Shown: positions 10,694 through 19,767, counted from the stretch's first letter. The stretch is DNA of 64,000 bases from Massilia sp. ZL223 (GCF_018119395.1 NZ_JAGPWD010000030.1:1-64000); one strand, 5' to 3'. Numbers and translations are program-made. The notes: a model not told the origin generated them from the letters alone.

Positions 10694-12832
10694 GTGAAAC
10701 GAACCACCCTCATCGCGGCGCTCGCAGGCGCCGCCATCCTGGCCGCCGGGACGGCCCTGTACTTCACCGACTTCATCGGGCGCGAGCCCGGCGGCGTGGC
10801 CGTGCTCACGCCCGCCGTCACCTCGACCACGCCCTTCTGGCCCGCCCGCGTCACCACCCTGGCCGGCAATGGCCTGCCCGGCTTCGCCGACGGCGCGGCC
10901 GCCGCCAGCCGCTTCAGCGATCCCTACGGCGTGGCCATCGATCCGCGCGGGCGCATCTTTGTGAGCGACGGCGGCGACAGCAACCGCATCCGCATCATCG
11001 ACCGTGACGGCACGGTCTCCACCCTGGCCGGCGGCCGCGAAGGCTTTGCCGACGGGAAGGGCGAAGCCGCGGCCTTCCACACGCCCTCCGGCCTCGCCCT
11101 CGACCACCAGGGCAACCTGTACGTGGCCGACACCGGCAACCACGCGATCCGCAAGATTGCGAAGGACGGCACGGTCACCACCCTGGCCGGCAGCGGCGCG
11201 CCCGGCTATGCAGATGGCCTCGGCCGCGCGGCCCAGTTCAACGGCCCGGTCGGCATCGCCGTGGACGCCGCCGGCATCGTCTACGTGGCCGACACCTACA
11301 ACGACCGCATCCGCCGCATCGCGCTCGATGGCAGCGTGACGACGGTCGCCGGCAACGGCAAGCCCGGCAAGCTGGACGGCCCGGCCATGGACGCCGGCTT
11401 CGACACCCCGAGCGGGATCGCAGTCAGCCTGGACGGGACCCTGTACGTCGCCGACACCGGCAACCACGCGGTCCGCGTGATCGGCCCGGATGGCCTGGTC
11501 TCGACCGTCGCCGTGCCGGCCGAGGACGACCGCCGTCCGATACTGCGCCGCCCGGTCGGCGTCACGGTGACCCGCGACGGCTACCTCTACATCGCCGCCG
11601 GCTCGGGCGGGCGCATCCTGCAGCGCAAGCCGGACGGCGAATACCGCGCCCTGCTCGATGCCGACCTCGCCCCCGACCCGAACGGCTTCGGCAGCGACGG
11701 CACGGTCCAGCTATTCGGACCGCGCGCGATCGCGGTCGACCGCGACGGCAGCCTGGTGGTGACGGACGCCGCCGCGCCGCGCGTGCACCGCCTGGCCCAG
11801 CCGAAGCCTGGCGAAGCGTCCCCGGCGCGCGCGCATCCGCCGCTGGTGCGGCGCACCCAGCCCATGCCCTGGCCGATCGGCCCGCAGGACATGGTGCATG
11901 AAGTCGTGGGCGTGATGGGCGAGGTGCGCGGCAGCTACAACGGCGACAGCCGCGACCACTTCCACGCCGGCCTGGACGTGCGCGCCGATGTCGGCGAGAA
12001 GGTGCTGGCCGTATTCCCGGGCAAAGTCACCGACCCTTACGCCAACTGGGCCTTCGGCGCGCTCGGCGAAGGCCTGAGCGTCGGTCCGCTGTCCTATATC
12101 CACATGCGGGTCGGCCGCGACACGCGCGGCAAGGCCCTCGACCCGCGCTTCCAGCTGCTGCTGGACGCCAAGGGCAAGCCCGAGCGCGTGCGGGTGCCGC
12201 GCGGCACCCGCTTCCAGGTGGGCGACCCGCTCGGCACCATCAACGCCATGTCCCACGTCCACCTCGACTACTACCAGGGCGGCATGGTGGTCAATCCGCT
12301 GACCCTGCCCTTCGTCGGTTTCTCGGACAGCGTCTCCCCCACCATCCAGCGCATTGCCCTCTACGACAGCGCCAACAAGCGCATCACCGCCAGGAAGGGC
12401 CAGCTGCTCCGCGTGCCGCGCAGCCTGGGCGAGGTGCACATCGTCGTGAACGCCTACGACCAGGTGGACGGCAACCTGGCGCGCCGCAAGCTCGGCCTCT
12501 ACAAGCTGGGCTACCAGCTGCTTCAGGCCGACGGCACGCCGGTAGCCGGCTTCGAGCAGCCCCTGGTGACCCAGGTCTACGACCGCCTGCCGCGCAATCC
12601 GGACGCGGTCAAACTGGTCTACGCGCCGACCAGCGGGATCACGGTCTACGGCAGCAAATCCACGCAGTTCGACTATGCTGTAAACAACCGCCTGCACAAC
12701 GGTGAGGTCGAGGCAGGCAGCTGGAAGGTGGGCTCGCTGACTCCAGGAAATTACACCTTGCGCATCTACGCGGCCGACTACGCCGGCCAGGTGGCCTTGC
12801 AGGGACGCGACCTCGCCTTGATCGTGGAGTAG
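10694..12832 (+). CDS. NHL beta-propeller fused to LytM/M23-like peptidase domain
   Basis: A 712 aa envelope protein with a GTG start and one N-terminal membrane or signal segment (residues 7-27, ALAGAAILAAGTALYF). Residues about 50-390 contain repeated NHL motifs (GVAIDPRGRIFVSD, GLALDHQGNLYVADTGNHAIRKI, GIAVDAAGIVYVADTYNDRIRRI, GIAVSLDGTLYVADTGNHAVRVI), enough for a six-bladed propeller. The C-terminal half resembles M23 peptidases and keeps both metal motifs: H424-x3-D428 (HAGLD) and H521-x-H523 (HVH). A further beta-rich domain follows (about 555-712). The combination suggests a surface or periplasmic peptidoglycan or peptide hydrolase with a binding propeller. Catalysis is not proven; the two motifs lie further apart than in short LytM domains. 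Confidence 0.8.
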   Translation: MKRTTLIAALAGAAILAAGTALYFTDFIGREPGGVAVLTPAVTSTTPFWPARVTTLAGNGLPGFADGAAAASRFSDPYGVAIDPRGRIFVSDGGDSNRIRIIDRDGTVSTLAGGREGFADGKGEAAAFHTPSGLALDHQGNLYVADTGNHAIRKIAKDGTVTTLAGSGAPGYADGLGRAAQFNGPVGIAVDAAGIVYVADTYNDRIRRIALDGSVTTVAGNGKPGKLDGPAMDAGFDTPSGIAVSLDGTLYVADTGNHAVRVIGPDGLVSTVAVPAEDDRRPILRRPVGVTVTRDGYLYIAAGSGGRILQRKPDGEYRALLDADLAPDPNGFGSDGTVQLFGPRAIAVDRDGSLVVTDAAAPRVHRLAQPKPGEASPARAHPPLVRRTQPMPWPIGPQDMVHEVVGVMGEVRGSYNGDSRDHFHAGLDVRADVGEKVLAVFPGKVTDPYANWAFGALGEGLSVGPLSYIHMRVGRDTRGKALDPRFQLLLDAKGKPERVRVPRGTRFQVGDPLGTINAMSHVHLDYYQGGMVVNPLTLPFVGFSDSVSPTIQRIALYDSANKRITARKGQLLRVPRSLGEVHIVVNAYDQVDGNLARRKLGLYKLGYQLLQADGTPVAGFEQPLVTQVYDRLPRNPDAVKLVYAPTSGITVYGSKSTQFDYAVNNRLHNGEVEAGSWKVGSLTPGNYTLRIYAADYAGQVALQGRDLALIVE

Positions 12833-12900
12833 GCGCCGCACCGGGCGGGGAACATTTGCCCAACTTGGCGCTCTGAACGGGAACAGCCGGGGAGACCGCC

Positions 12901-14424
12901 ATGGAAGACTACGACGTACTCATCGCAGGTGCCGGTCCGACCGGCTTGGTCCTGGGCTTGTGGCTGGCGCACCAGGGCATCCGGGTCGGCATCGTGGACA
13001 AGGCGGCCGAGCCCGGCACCACCTCGCGCGCCATGGCGGTCCAGGCGCGCATCCTGGAACTGTACCGCCAGGTCGGCATCGCCGACGAGGTCGTCGCCGA
13101 AGGCGCACCGGCCGAGGCGATCAACCTGTGGGTCAAGGGCAAGCGCAAGGCCCACCTGAACTTCCTCTCCGCCGGGAGCCGCGTCACGCCCTATCCCTTC
13201 GTGCTGATCTATCCGCAGGACCGGCACGAGCGCCTGCTGGAACGGCGCCTTCAGCTGGCGGGCGTGGAGGTCCAGCGCCAGACCGAACTCGTCGAGTTCG
13301 ACGATCAGGGTGACAAGGTCGTGGCGCGCCTGCGCACGCCCCAGGGCGAGCGCGAATGCACGGCCCGCTTCCTGGCCGGCTGTGACGGCGCCCATTCCTT
13401 CGTGAGGCACAAGCTGGGCGCCGGTTTTCCTGGCGGGACTTACGCCCACCTGTTCTACGTGGCCGACGTGCAGATCCATGGCATGGACCCCGGCAAGGAA
13501 GTCCACGCCTCCCTCGATACCTCGGACTTCCTGCTGCTCTTCCCCTACGGAAGCGAAGGCCGCGCGCGCCTGATCGGCACCATCCGCGGCGACCGCGACG
13601 ACCAGCCCGGCACCCAGAGCTTCGACGACGTCAGCCACAAGGCCATGGAAAGGCTGGGCGTGAAAGTCGGGCAGGTGTACTGGTTCTCGACCTACCGCGT
13701 GCACCACCGCGTGACCGACCAGTACCGGCACGGCCGCGCCTTCCTGCTGGGCGACGCCGCCCACGTGCACAGCCCGGCGGGCGGCCAGGGCATGAACACC
13801 GGCATCGGCGACGCCATCAACCTTGCCTGGAAGCTGGGCGGCGTGCTGCGCGGCGATGCCAGCGACGCCCTGCTCGACACCTACAAGGCCGAACGCCTGG
13901 CCTTCGCGCGCAGGCTGGTGGACACCACCGACCGCGCCTTCACCTTCATCACGGCCGAGGGCGGTGTCGCCGACTTCGTGCGCATGCACATCGCGCCCAC
14001 GGTCGCCAGCGCCGCCTACAGCCTGGATGCGGTGCGCGAATTCGTGTTCCGGATGATCTCCCAGACGACCATCCAGTACCACGACAGCCCGCTGTCCGAC
14101 GGCATCGCCGGCGCCATCAAGGGCGGCGACCGGCTGCCCTGGGCCGTGCACGATGGCCAGGACAATTACGCGACGCCGGCGCGCATCGACTGGCAAGTCC
14201 ACGTCTATGGCGAGGCGCGCGAGGCGCTGCGCGAGTGGTGCCTGCGCCACGGCTTGCAGGTACAGGTTTTCCGGTGGGGCAAGGTGCACGAGGACGCCGG
14301 CTTCGAGCGCAATGCGGTTTACCTGGTGCGGCCCGACTACTACGTGGGGCTGAGCGACCCGACCGCTTCCTGTGATGCGATTGCCGGCTACTTCGCGGAC
14401 CGGGAGTTCCGGCGCTATTCCTAA
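12901..14424 (+). CDS. FAD-dependent aromatic-type monooxygenase
   Basis: A 507 aa member of the flavin monooxygenase family that includes phenol hydroxylase-like and UbiH-like enzymes. The N terminus has the FAD motif GAGPTG at residues 10-15, and the second FAD motif is LLGDAAHVHSPAGGQGMNTGIGDAINLAWKL near 280-310. The ATG has a GGGGAGA ribosome site. The C-terminal region beyond about 400 matches the thioredoxin-like domain position of PheA/TfdB enzymes. No aromatic catabolism genes lie nearby, so the substrate is unknown. Confidence 0.85.
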   Translation: MEDYDVLIAGAGPTGLVLGLWLAHQGIRVGIVDKAAEPGTTSRAMAVQARILELYRQVGIADEVVAEGAPAEAINLWVKGKRKAHLNFLSAGSRVTPYPFVLIYPQDRHERLLERRLQLAGVEVQRQTELVEFDDQGDKVVARLRTPQGERECTARFLAGCDGAHSFVRHKLGAGFPGGTYAHLFYVADVQIHGMDPGKEVHASLDTSDFLLLFPYGSEGRARLIGTIRGDRDDQPGTQSFDDVSHKAMERLGVKVGQVYWFSTYRVHHRVTDQYRHGRAFLLGDAAHVHSPAGGQGMNTGIGDAINLAWKLGGVLRGDASDALLDTYKAERLAFARRLVDTTDRAFTFITAEGGVADFVRMHIAPTVASAAYSLDAVREFVFRMISQTTIQYHDSPLSDGIAGAIKGGDRLPWAVHDGQDNYATPARIDWQVHVYGEAREALREWCLRHGLQVQVFRWGKVHEDAGFERNAVYLVRPDYYVGLSDPTASCDAIAGYFADREFRRYS

Positions 14425-14485
14425 CACCCCATCCATGCGCCGTCCTGGCTGCGCTTGTGCTCCACTAGCCGGGAAAGGACGACGC

Positions 14486-15991
14486 ATGGAAACCGAACTG
14501 ACACTCAAGGTTCCGCCCTCCGCCCTGGAGCGCGTGCGCAGCCATCCGATGCTGGCCGAGCGTGCCAAGGACGATCCGCGCGAACACCATCTGACCGACA
14601 CCTGGTACGACACGCCCGAGCGCGACCTGTGGAAACACGGCCTCAGCTTGCGGGTGCGCAACGACAACGACAGCTGGCTGCAGATCGCCCGCACCGCGTC
14701 CAGCCTGCACCGCCGCGGCGAGTGGGAATCGGCCCTGCCCGGTGGCCAGCCCCAGCCCGAGCTGCTGGCGCGCCAGGTCAAGCCGGCCGAGCTGGCCAGG
14801 CTGCTCGCCGACCCCGGCCTGGCCGGCAGGCTGGAGCCGGTCTTCCTGAGCAGCACGCGCCGCACCACCTGGGACATCGCCTTGCCCGACGGCCGCCAGC
14901 TCGGCTGCGCGCTCGACGCCGGCGATATCGCCTGTGGCGACCGCCACGCCCAGTTTTCCGAGCTGGAGCTGGAACTCGAGCGCGGCGATCCGGCCGAACT
15001 GTTCGAACTGGCGCTGGCCCTGCACGAAGACATCCCGCTCGAGCTGGGCGGCGCCAGCCTGGCCGCGCGCGGCTACGCCATGCTGACGGACGAGCCGGCG
15101 CCGGCGGTCAAGGCCGAGAGGATCAGGCTGGGCAAGCACATGACGCTGGAAGACGCCTACCGGTGCATCGGCCTGAGCTGCCTGCGCCAGATCGAGGCCA
15201 ACCTGCCCGGCGTGCTGCGCAAGGACGTCGAGAGCCTGCACCAGATGCGGGTCGGCCTGCGCCGTTTGCGGGCGCTGGTCGACATGTTCGAGAAGCTGGC
15301 CGCGCCGCCGGAAGCGATACGCGAAGGACTGGACTGGCTGTCCGGCGAACTGGGCGCCGCGCGCGACTGGGACGTGCTGGCCGGGGGGACGCTCGATCAC
15401 GTCAAGGGGATCGACCCTGCGGCGCTGCGCACGGCGGCGCAGGACAAGGCGAACGCCCTGCACAAGCAGTTACTGCACACCTTGCATGCGCCGCGCTATA
15501 CGGTGCTGATGCTCCAGCTCAATGGATGGCTACGCGGCCGCCAGTGGCGTGCCGACGGCGCCCTGCCGGGGAAGTCCCCGCTGGCCGGGCGCGCCACGCG
15601 CGGCCTGCTGCCGCTGCTGTGCAAGGCCGAGAAGCGCCTGGCGCGGCGGATCAAGGCACTCGATCCGCAAGACGCTCCGGCGCGCCACAAGGTGCGCATC
15701 GCCGCCAAGAAGGCGCGCTATGCGGCCGAGTTCTTCCACGATCTGCTGCCGGGCAAGCGCACCAGGCGCTACACGAGCCGGCTGTCCGACCTGCAGGACC
15801 GCCTGGGCACCCTCAACGACTTCGCGGTGGCGGACCGGCTCCTCGACGGCCTCGCGGCCGGCCACGGCCAGGTGCCGCGCCAGGCGTCCTGGGTGCGGGG
15901 CTACCTCGCCGCTGTCGGCGAATCCGGTGGGCAGGAGCTGGCCAAGCCGCTCAAGCGTCTGGTGAAACTGCGGATCACGCGCCAGCGGTAA
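14486..15991 (+). CDS. CYTH and CHAD domain protein, inorganic triphosphatase-like
   Basis: A 501 aa cytosolic protein. The first 200 residues form a CYTH triphosphatase tunnel, opening with the signature METELTLK (ExE...K) and rich in paired acidic and basic strand residues. The second half is a CHAD domain with the typical histidine/arginine helices (ESLHQMRVGLRRLRALVDMF, ARHKVRIAAKKARYAAEFF, YTSRLSDLQDRLGTLND), which bind polyphosphate. The architecture equals E. coli YgiF, an inorganic triphosphatase. The start is set at the ATG with GGAAAGGACGAC upstream. Confidence 0.92.
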   Translation: METELTLKVPPSALERVRSHPMLAERAKDDPREHHLTDTWYDTPERDLWKHGLSLRVRNDNDSWLQIARTASSLHRRGEWESALPGGQPQPELLARQVKPAELARLLADPGLAGRLEPVFLSSTRRTTWDIALPDGRQLGCALDAGDIACGDRHAQFSELELELERGDPAELFELALALHEDIPLELGGASLAARGYAMLTDEPAPAVKAERIRLGKHMTLEDAYRCIGLSCLRQIEANLPGVLRKDVESLHQMRVGLRRLRALVDMFEKLAAPPEAIREGLDWLSGELGAARDWDVLAGGTLDHVKGIDPAALRTAAQDKANALHKQLLHTLHAPRYTVLMLQLNGWLRGRQWRADGALPGKSPLAGRATRGLLPLLCKAEKRLARRIKALDPQDAPARHKVRIAAKKARYAAEFFHDLLPGKRTRRYTSRLSDLQDRLGTLNDFAVADRLLDGLAAGHGQVPRQASWVRGYLAAVGESGGQELAKPLKRLVKLRITRQR

Positions 15992-16030
15992 CGGGCGCAC
16001 GACGAAGACAGCGGAACAGATACGGGCCGG

Positions 16031-17434
16031 TCAGCTCAGATCGGTGACGCACAAACAGGCATCGGGAACTTCGCTGCACCCGCACAGCGGCGTCTTGCTC
16101 AGGCGTATCAAGCGGTTACCGCATTGTGTTTCCTTGTTCGAGCGGAAGCACGGCTTGCGTTCGGACGTGCAGCTGATCCGCCAACCCTGCTCCTTCGCTT
16201 CCGCTTCGACGTCGGGATGCGGAATGCCTGAATAACTCCCGGGATAGACTGACATGATCATGCGTCCATGTCCTACCGCGTTGGGCACCGAGCCTCGGGT
16301 CACCTTTCCTCCGTGGTGAGGCGCCACCAAACCGGTGAGGTCGCGTTTCGCAAATGCGGGGATGGACGGGAAATCGGCATCGCCGGTGAGCAATATCCGC
16401 GCCGCGCTTATATCGTCCTGCACCAGCATGCCGATGGCTTCGTTATTCCGAAGGAAAGCAGGCGTGGTGGGCGTGCCACTCATCGGATTACTCAGAAATA
16501 GCGTTACGCGACCAAGGGTAATGTCTTGCTGGTTCGCCGGCCAGAAGCGCAAGGCAACGCCGCCCCTGATCCTGGTTGCGCCGAGCGTCTGCACGAAATG
16601 AATATGGCTCGGCCTCAGTTGGTGCCTATGGTGCGGGCGGCGCAACAGCCAGGGCCGCCTCAAGGCTTTGCGCCGATAGGTCGGAACGCTGATCCATGCA
16701 AGTAGCTTGCTGTCCCATTTCGCCATCCCTTTTTCAATGGCATAGCCCCAATGATCCCGATCGAGATGGGAAAGCACGACAGGTACCGGGAAACCCCGTG
16801 TTTCCAGCCCAGCCGGAAACGGATCGAAGTGCTCGGCGGTGGGCGGAATAGATTTCGGGAAAAAGGACAAAGGCCAACCCAGGTCGAAAAACATCACAGG
16901 ATGTTCGTATTGATCCACTACTGCCGACATACTTCCTTGTCCCACGTCGTACACGGCTACCGCCACCGCCTCATCGCTCCCGGATGCGAATGCCTCCAGC
17001 TTGTCCGTGTCGGGGTGCTCCTGAAAAAGGGAAATCCGCTCAAGTGTCCTGATGTGCCGTCGCTGCGGCTTGCTCTCACTGATACGTACGAAATAGGGAA
17101 TATTATTGTTGTCGATTCGATTTAATCCGGTGGCGAAGGCGCGAATTTCGTCGTCGCTGCCGGTGCTGCGATCCGAAACAGTGATGAGCAGGTAGCCCTC
17201 ATGGTTGCGCAGCCGCTGGGTGATCCCGCGCTCTTCCTGCAGCGTCAAGAGGAAGAATTGGAGGCGCTTCGTTTCCTGGTTCTGCTCCGCCGCCAAGCGA
17301 TCGAGTGCGGTGATCGGAACGGCGTCCAACACGAGCTTGGTGTCCTCGCCCGTGCTGCCGTCCGCGTGTTCTCCAAACAGTTCGACAACGGCCAAGTAAT
17401 CGGCCGACTTTCCGGAATTTCTGTGACGTCCCAT
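16031..17434 (-). CDS. Stand-alone ComEC-like metallo-beta-lactamase-fold protein
   Basis: A 467 aa protein without signal peptide or membrane segments. From about residue 160 (VAVYDVGQGSMSAVV) it has a ComEC/Rec2-type MBL domain: VLSHLDRDHWG (H-x-D-x-DH metal motif), ILLTGDAD and VAPHHGG. The first 150 residues match nothing I recognise. The C-terminal 50 residues are Cys-rich (CTSERKPC, QCGN, LCGCSE, CLCVTD), an unusual tail that might bind metal. GC content is visibly lower than in the flanking genes, which suggests transfer. Soluble ComEC-like MBL proteins occur in defence and signalling islands, but no partner gene is adjacent here. The ATG follows a weak GGGAAAG site and a perfect palindrome. 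Confidence 0.8.
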   Translation of the reverse strand: MGRHRNSGKSADYLAVVELFGEHADGSTGEDTKLVLDAVPITALDRLAAEQNQETKRLQFFLLTLQEERGITQRLRNHEGYLLITVSDRSTGSDDEIRAFATGLNRIDNNNIPYFVRISESKPQRRHIRTLERISLFQEHPDTDKLEAFASGSDEAVAVAVYDVGQGSMSAVVDQYEHPVMFFDLGWPLSFFPKSIPPTAEHFDPFPAGLETRGFPVPVVLSHLDRDHWGYAIEKGMAKWDSKLLAWISVPTYRRKALRRPWLLRRPHHRHQLRPSHIHFVQTLGATRIRGGVALRFWPANQQDITLGRVTLFLSNPMSGTPTTPAFLRNNEAIGMLVQDDISAARILLTGDADFPSIPAFAKRDLTGLVAPHHGGKVTRGSVPNAVGHGRMIMSVYPGSYSGIPHPDVEAEAKEQGWRISCTSERKPCFRSNKETQCGNRLIRLSKTPLCGCSEVPDACLCVTDLS

Positions 17435-17454
17435 TTCAGATTCTTTCCCAACGG

Positions 17455-17479
17455 AATTGATATGAAAATCATATCAATT
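17455..17479. promoter_or_regulatory. Perfect 11-bp inverted repeat upstream of the MBL gene
   Basis: AATTGATATGA, a 3-bp AAA spacer, and TCATATCAATT lie 20 bp before the start codon of the minus-strand MBL gene. The position and AT-rich perfect arms fit a repressor operator over the promoter or leader. The remaining 17480-17669 stretch shows no gene. Confidence 0.55.
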
Positions 17480-17669
17480 TTAGGCAAAACATGGGAGCCC
17501 CTGATGTTAAACTTTCTTTCGCAGGCCATCGGGCTGTTGCGTTTCCGTCGAAAATGCTTTGTGCGATGAATCGTGATGGGCCGCGAACATGTGCTTTTTT
17601 CTTTTCTGGCCCGGGAAACTGCGGTACTTTGGTTGAAGAATGTCGGCCATTCTCCTGAAGGAGACACAC

Positions 17670-18806
17670 ATGCACCCCAGCCTCAAGCTCCTCCCGCTTG
17701 CGCTCGCCATGACGGTTGCCGGCAGCGCGCTGGCCCAGCAGGTCGTCAAGATCGGCCACGTCGGCCCGGTCTCCGGTCCCAACGCCCACCTCGGCAAGGA
17801 CAACGAAAACGCCGCCCGCATGGCGATCGACGAGCTCAATGCCAAGGGCTTCACGATCAACGGCCAGAAGGTGAAGTTCCAGCTGCTGGCCGAGGACGAC
17901 GGCAGCGATCCGAAACAAGGCACGGCGGTGGCCCAGAAACTGGTCGACGCCAGGGTCAACGGGATCGTCGGCCACCTGAATTCCGGCACCACGGTGCCGG
18001 CCTCGAAGATCTACCACGACGCCGGCCTGGTGCAGATTTCGCCGGCCACCACCGCGCCCCAGTACACGAAGCAGGGCTTCCCTGGCGCCTTCCGGGTGGT
18101 GGCCAACGATGCCAAGCTGGGCGGCACCCTGGGCAAGTATGCGGTCGAGACGCTGAAGGTGAAAAACATCGCCGTCATCGACGACCGCACCACCTATGGC
18201 CAGGGCGTGGCGACCGAGTTCGTCAAGGGCGCCAAGGGTCCGGGCGTGCGCATCGTCGGCAAGGAGTTCACCAGCGCCACGGCCACCGACTACGCCGCCA
18301 TCCTGACCTCGATCCGCGCCAAGAAGCCCGACATGGTGTTCTTCGGCGGCATGGATTCGGTGGCCGGGCCCATGCTCAAGCAGATGAAGTCGCTCGGCAT
18401 CAAGGCCATTTTCATGGGCGGCGACGGCATGTGCACCGAGGCGCTGGGCCGGCTGGCGGGCAATGCCCTGGACGACCGCCAGGTGATCTGCGCCGAGGCC
18501 GGTGGCGTGAAAGGCGCGCAGGAGCAGGTCATGACGGACTTCCGCACGCGCTTCAAGCAAAAGACGGGGCTGGACGTGCAGCTCTACGCGCCCTATGTGT
18601 ACGACTCGGTGATGGTGATGGCGACCGCCATGCAGAATGCGAAGTCGGCGGAGCCGGCGAAATACCTGCCGGAGCTGAAGAAGATCAGGTACGAGGGTGT
18701 AACCGGCACCATCCAGTTCGACCAGTTCGGCGACATCCAGAACGGCGCCCTGACCCTGTTCACCTACAAGGGCGGCAAGCGGAGCCGCATCGACGTGATC
18801 CGCTGA
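17670..18806 (+). CDS. Branched-chain amino acid ABC transporter substrate-binding protein
   Basis: Periplasmic binding protein of the Leu/Ile/Val (LivK-like) family. The start is placed at the ATG with AAGGAGA eight bases upstream, giving a clear signal peptide (MHPSLKLLPLALAMTVAGSALA, cleaved before QQVVKIG). The mature protein begins with VKIGHVGPVSGPNAHLGKDNENAARMAIDELN, the type I fold opening, and contains the usual ATDYAAILTSIRAKKPDMVFF stretch. It is 378 aa, normal for the family. No permease or ATPase genes are adjacent, so it must share a distant transporter; the exact ligand is not known. Confidence 0.93.
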   Translation: MHPSLKLLPLALAMTVAGSALAQQVVKIGHVGPVSGPNAHLGKDNENAARMAIDELNAKGFTINGQKVKFQLLAEDDGSDPKQGTAVAQKLVDARVNGIVGHLNSGTTVPASKIYHDAGLVQISPATTAPQYTKQGFPGAFRVVANDAKLGGTLGKYAVETLKVKNIAVIDDRTTYGQGVATEFVKGAKGPGVRIVGKEFTSATATDYAAILTSIRAKKPDMVFFGGMDSVAGPMLKQMKSLGIKAIFMGGDGMCTEALGRLAGNALDDRQVICAEAGGVKGAQEQVMTDFRTRFKQKTGLDVQLYAPYVYDSVMVMATAMQNAKSAEPAKYLPELKKIRYEGVTGTIQFDQFGDIQNGALTLFTYKGGKRSRIDVIR

Positions 18807-18821
18807 GCATTTCCCCAACAA

Positions 18822-18854
18822 AAAAGCGCGCTCTGCTCACGCAGGCGCGCTTTT
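18822..18854. terminator. Bidirectional terminator between binding protein and cytochrome genes
   Basis: AAAAGCGCGC and GCGCGCTTTT form a stem with T runs on both strands, placed between two convergent genes. Confidence 0.9.
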
Positions 18855-18871
18855 CTCGCGATGGGACAGGC

Positions 18872-19180
18872 TTACTTGGTAGCCAGGACCCACTTGACCA
18901 GGCTGCGTGCTTCCGCTTCGCTCACCTGCGGGTTGGCCGGCATCGGCACCGGACCCCAGACACCTGCGCCACCCTTCATGACCTTTTGCACCAGCTTGTC
19001 TTCCGCGGCTTTCTGGCCGGCGTACTTGGCTGCAACGTCTTTATAGGCAGGACCGACCAGCTTGTTCGCCACGGCATGGCAAGCCATGCAGTTCTTGGCT
19101 TTCGCCAGGTCGGCTTGTGCGAACGCGCTGGTGGACGCGAGGGCCGACAACACAACACACAACATCAGGGAGCGTTTCAT
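18872..19180 (-). CDS. Small periplasmic c-type cytochrome
   Basis: A 102 aa cytochrome c551/c552-like electron carrier. The start is set at MKRSLML with GGAGAAAC upstream. A signal peptide ending ASTSAFA precedes QADLAKAKNCMACHAV, where CMACH is the haem-binding motif. The distal methionine is in GPVPMPANP, typical of class I cytochromes. The mature protein is about 80 residues. It stands alone, converging on the binding protein gene, so its redox partners are unknown. Confidence 0.93.
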   Translation of the reverse strand: MKRSLMLCVVLSALASTSAFAQADLAKAKNCMACHAVANKLVGPAYKDVAAKYAGQKAAEDKLVQKVMKGGAGVWGPVPMPANPQVSEAEARSLVKWVLATK

Positions 19181-19358
19181 TTGTTTCTCCAGGTTTAACA
19201 CGATGAGGATAGTACAGGGTTTCGCTCTGTCCTACATCAACCGATACACTCTGTAACGATGAAGCAACGGGAATGGTTGACTTAGCAACAAGGAATTACA
19301 AAGAATTTCCGTGTGGCATTATTTTTCTGTAAGATGTATGGATGGAAGGAGTTTTGTC

Positions 19359-19583
19359 ATGCCCTTGATCATCCTGATTGCCGCTCTCGTGACCCTGCGT
19401 GGGCTGGAAGTGTGGCGTTTTGCCGAGTTGTCCTGGTGGTATATCGTCGGGTTGATGGTGTTCGCCTTTATCTGGTTCGAGTTCATCGAGAAGATGCTGG
19501 GGCTGGACAAGAAGAAAGCGCATGATGTGCAGGACAAGAACCGGCAGGATCGGGTGAAGCAGGCGTTCTTGAAGCGCAAATAA
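19359..19583 (+). CDS. Small Trp-rich membrane protein, TIGR04438-like
   Basis: A 74 aa protein starting at the ATG that follows GGAAGGAG; an upstream in-frame start would add 16 unlikely residues. It has two hydrophobic segments (PLIILIAALVTL and WWYIVGLMVFAFIWF) with several tryptophans, then a charged tail DKKKAHDVQDKNRQDRVKQ. This matches the Trp-rich small protein family found in betaproteobacteria, whose function is unknown. It ends at its own terminator. Confidence 0.85.
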   Translation: MPLIILIAALVTLRGLEVWRFAELSWWYIVGLMVFAFIWFEFIEKMLGLDKKKAHDVQDKNRQDRVKQAFLKRK

Positions 19584-19586
19584 CGG

Positions 19587-19618
19587 AAACGGCGGGTTGA
19601 ACCGCCGTTTGTTTTTTT
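19587..19618 (+). terminator. Rho-independent terminator after the Trp-rich gene
   Basis: AAACGGCGG and CCGCCGTTT form the stem, followed by GTTTTTTT. It starts 3 bp after the stop codon. Confidence 0.9.
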
Positions 19619-19632
19619 GCCGGTCTGCTCAT

Positions 19633-19754
19633 GCAAACTTGGGTCCCGGCCTTCGCCGGGACGATGTTGTTTTATTTCACCTGTACCCTCAAGACCGTCG
19701 TTCCGGCGAAGGCCGGAACAATGCCACTGGCATTGTTCCGCCCAAGTTTGCGTG
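19633..19754. repeat. REP-like pair, right copy split by a 25-bp palindrome
   Basis: Left copy 19633-19664 (AAACTTGGG then TCCCGGCCTTCGCCGGGA). Right copy begins at 19696 (CGTCGTTCCGGCGAAGGCC) and its CCCAAGTTTG arm is displaced to 19741-19750 by a perfect hairpin at 19715-19739: GGAACAATGCC, ACT, GGCATTGTTCC. The pair lies between convergent genes and may also serve as the ilvD transcript end. Confidence 0.85.
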
Positions 19755-19767
19755 CAGATCCGCTGCG

